Source: Deltaproteobacteria bacterium
Lineage (GTDB): Bacteria > Desulfobacterota > Desulfarculia > Adiutricales > Adiutricaceae
Reading direction: 5' to 3'
Assembly: GCA_031267005.1 (NCBI GenBank)
Contig: JAIRZX010000226.1
Span: 1-5,129 of the forward strand
DNA length: 5,129 nucleotides
Below, piece by piece: positions 3,532-5,129 of this stretch. Position 1 is the first letter of the stretch. The number at the start of each line of letters is the position of its first letter. The position numbers and the translations under genes are program-made. A model generated the notes under the pieces. The model was given only the letters and a program-made list of their open reading frames with translations. It made no database searches and had not been told where the DNA came from.

Positions 3532-5129
3532 GCGCCAATAGAAGAGCCGAGCGTGAGGTTCGCCACGAACGAGCACTCCAGGGCCTGCTTGGCCGGGTCG
3601 GCGCGGGAGAGCCTGACCTCCAGCTCGTGGCCGGGCTCCACGGAGTCCGGGAAGGACGAGGCCTCGGTCTCCATCATCCAGTCGGTGAGGCACATCCTCA
3701 CCCTGCGGCCCTGGCGGTCGAAGCACAGGGCGCGGAAAACCCGGCCTTCCATCTTCGAAAGCACGTGGAGGATCCAGTAGCGGGTCCGGGAAAACTGGGC
3801 CTTGTGGATGGCCCGGAGCGTCCCGTCGGCGTTGTAGGCCTCGGCCAGGAGCGCTTTCTCGTCGTAGAGGGGCCCCTTTCCGCCCGCGAGCGCCCTCAGC
3901 TGGCGGTGCACCAGGAGATCGAAGTACCGCCGCATGGGGCTGGTGAAGTAGGTGTAGCAGTCCAGCCCGAGCCCGCGGTGGCGGGAGGGATCGGCGCTCA
4001 CGCCGGTGCGGCCCAGGCGCCTCCTGAGGGCCAGGTGGTAGGCCAGCGTCTCGCGCGGGGTCTTGTCCGACTTGCGGTCCAAAGCCGACTGCCCGCCCTT
4101 CAAGAGCGTCTGGAAGCGGTAGGGGCAGGGGAAGTCGGCGTTTTTGAGCGCGGTGGCCGCCAGGTGGTTGGCCCTTATCATCAGCTCGCCCACCGCCACG
4201 CAGGCCGGGGTGTCCCAGGTGACCAGCTCGAGCGACGGGACGCCGTCCCCGCCCACGGACACCTGCTGGGCGGGGATGTTGAAAAGGTGGCCGCCCGCGG
4301 CCAGGCGGCGCTTCAGGAACATCTGGGAGAGATCCGCCAGGGCGCGCAGGAGGGGGGCGAGCTCCCGGTCGCCCGGCCCCTCCAGGATCCCGTCCGCCTC
4401 TGCGAAGGTCAGGTGCCTGGCCACCCTGATCAGGCTGGGGCGGAACGCCGCGTCCGTGACCTGGCCGTCTGCGGAAACGTCGGCTATTATCGAGAAGGCC
4501 GGCCTCACGTCCCCCGCCGTGAGGCTCAGGGCGTTGGCCGTCAAGACCGTCGGGAGCATGGGGTAGCGCCCCTCCGGCATGTAAATTGAGGCAGCGCGCT
4601 CTGAGGCGAAGCGGTCGAGCGCCGTGCCGGGCTTGACGAAGGCGGCGGCGTCCGCTATGTGGACGCCCAGGGTCATGCCGCCCTTGCCGTTGGGCTTCAG
4701 GCTCACCGCGTCGTCGAACTCCGAGGCGCCTGGCGAGTCCACCGTGACGGTCAGTTCCCCGGTCAGGTCGATCCGCTCCTCGCGCTTCCACCCGTCCGAC
4801 CCCGCGAGCCTCGCGGCCTCTTCCAGCGCCTCTTCCGGGAACTCCAGCGGGAGCCCGAGGCGCCTCAGGTCCAGATCCTCGTGCGGCTTGAACACGCCCG
4901 CGGCCTCCAGCGCCCTAGCCGCTCCCCGCGGGTCACCGCTGAAGCCCGCCTCGGCCAGGGCCTCGACCGCGCCCTTGAAGGAGGGGCCGGGGTCCTCGAC
5001 CGCGAGGGCGAGTTCGGTCAGGGACTTTACGAGCGTCCCGCCGTCGTCGGGGGGGGGAGGCAGCGCGGCGCCCGCCTCCGACGCGGAAGGGCCGGCGGCG
5101 GAAGGGCCGGCGGCCTCGGGGGAGGCGCC
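3528..5129 (-). CDS. RNB-domain exoribonuclease (RNase II/R family), N-terminus missing
   Basis: The frame is open to the right edge, so 533 C-terminal residues are visible and the start lies outside. RNase II/R enzymes degrade single-stranded RNA processively 3' to 5', releasing nucleoside monophosphates, in the cytoplasm. After an Ala/Pro/Ser-rich edge and a helical stretch, the RNB domain starts near residue 120. It holds VDSPGASEFDDAVSL (130-144), GVHIADAAAFV (155-165), SIYMPEGRYPMLP (181-193), the LSLTAGDVRPAFS stretch (201-213), GELMIRANHLAA (314-325), PYRFQ (336-340) and YTYFTSPMRRYFDLLVHRQL (392-411), with the catalytic arginines kept. In the metal-binding motif three of the four aspartates are present (131, 139, 140), but position 137 is Glu where RNase II has Asp207. 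The C-terminal 80 or so residues resemble a degenerate OB/S1-like fold without a clear S1 motif. The stop overlaps the DUF4416 start. It is closer to deltaproteobacterial RNase II-like proteins than to RNase R, so no gene symbol is given. Confidence 0.95.
   Translation of the reverse strand, partial: GASPEAAGPSAAGPSASEAGAALPPPPDDGGTLVKSLTELALAVEDPGPSFKGAVEALAEAGFSGDPRGAARALEAAGVFKPHEDLDLRRLGLPLEFPEEALEEAARLAGSDGWKREERIDLTGELTVTVDSPGASEFDDAVSLKPNGKGGMTLGVHIADAAAFVKPGTALDRFASERAASIYMPEGRYPMLPTVLTANALSLTAGDVRPAFSIIADVSADGQVTDAAFRPSLIRVARHLTFAEADGILEGPGDRELAPLLRALADLSQMFLKRRLAAGGHLFNIPAQQVSVGGDGVPSLELVTWDTPACVAVGELMIRANHLAATALKNADFPCPYRFQTLLKGGQSALDRKSDKTPRETLAYHLALRRRLGRTGVSADPSRHRGLGLDCYTYFTSPMRRYFDLLVHRQLRALAGGKGPLYDEKALLAEAYNADGTLRAIHKAQFSRTRYWILHVLSKMEGRVFRALCFDRQGRRVRMCLTDWMMETEASSFPDSVEPGHELEVRLSRADPAKQALECSFVANLTLGSSIGA
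5085..5114 (-). repeat. perfect 15-bp tandem repeat in the RNB N-terminal region
   Basis: GGAAGGGCCGGCGGC occurs at 5085-5099 and again at 5100-5114 with no mismatch. On the coding strand it gives AAGPS twice, inside an Ala/Ser/Pro-rich segment that is followed by a Pro run (5049-5060). It is another in-frame low-complexity duplication next to a conserved domain. Confidence 0.85.

Noticed and set aside
3315..4589. 424-codon plus-strand frame
   Set aside because: It is antisense to the RNB and DUF4416 genes, has no recognisable motif, and reflects the high GC3 of the minus-strand genes.
2680..4791. One 703-codon minus-strand frame spanning most of the RNB gene and the DUF4416 gene
   Set aside because: Upstream of 3531 it is an out-of-frame shadow of RNB, rich in Arg/Gly/Pro and without domains. 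Only the part from 3531 down is the DUF4416 gene.

Overview
The window is very GC-rich bacterial DNA. All five recognisable genes lie on the minus strand, so transcription runs from high to low coordinates. The order is: an RNB-domain (RNase II/R family) exoribonuclease cut by the right edge, a DUF4416 protein, a YicC-family protein, a RemA (DUF370) protein, guanylate kinase, and a Gly/Arg/Pro-rich reading frame cut by the left edge. The yicC-remA-gmk order and the presence of DUF4416 fit a deltaproteobacterium (Desulfobacterota, possibly related to Desulfovibrio). This assignment is from memory of gene order and family distribution; no rRNA or marker search was possible.

Layout. 5129-3528: RNB protein, start outside the window. 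3531-2680: DUF4416 protein, overlapping the RNB stop by four bases (ATGA), which suggests translational coupling. 2679-2527: a spacer with inverted repeats, a G-run cluster on the plus strand, and a 27-bp tandem repeat carrying two perfect TTGACA boxes immediately before yicC. 2526-1645: yicC. 1605-1189: remA, 39 bases after yicC. 1188-899: a 290-base spacer with a perfect 10-bp inverted repeat after remA, then a TATAAT box, a 9-bp direct repeat of 10-bp period, a leader hairpin and a strong Shine-Dalgarno for gmk. 898-284: gmk. 287-1: a Gly/Arg/Pro-rich frame whose GTG overlaps the gmk stop (GTGA).

Together the genes look like a conserved RNA-metabolism and nucleotide neighbourhood. RNB degrades RNA 3'-5', YicC proteins are RNases or RNase partners, RemA is a DNA-binding regulator in Bacillus, and Gmk converts GMP to GDP. 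DUF4416 has no known function, but its coupling to an RNase is a clue.

Two things stand out. First, the conserved cores carry unusual low-complexity appendages built from short tandem repeats: a Pro-rich leader and a Gly/Pro-rich tail on DUF4416, an acidic EGGD-repeat tail on RemA, Ala/Ser/Pro-rich sequence at the visible N-terminal edge of RNB, and the RGG/PGG-rich frame after gmk. Second, the RemA homologue lacks two arginines that I recall as important for DNA binding in Bacillus RemA. I see no mobile element, CRISPR array, tRNA or rRNA. Most of the window is ordinary core genome; the tails and the DUF4416-RNB pair are the least explained parts.
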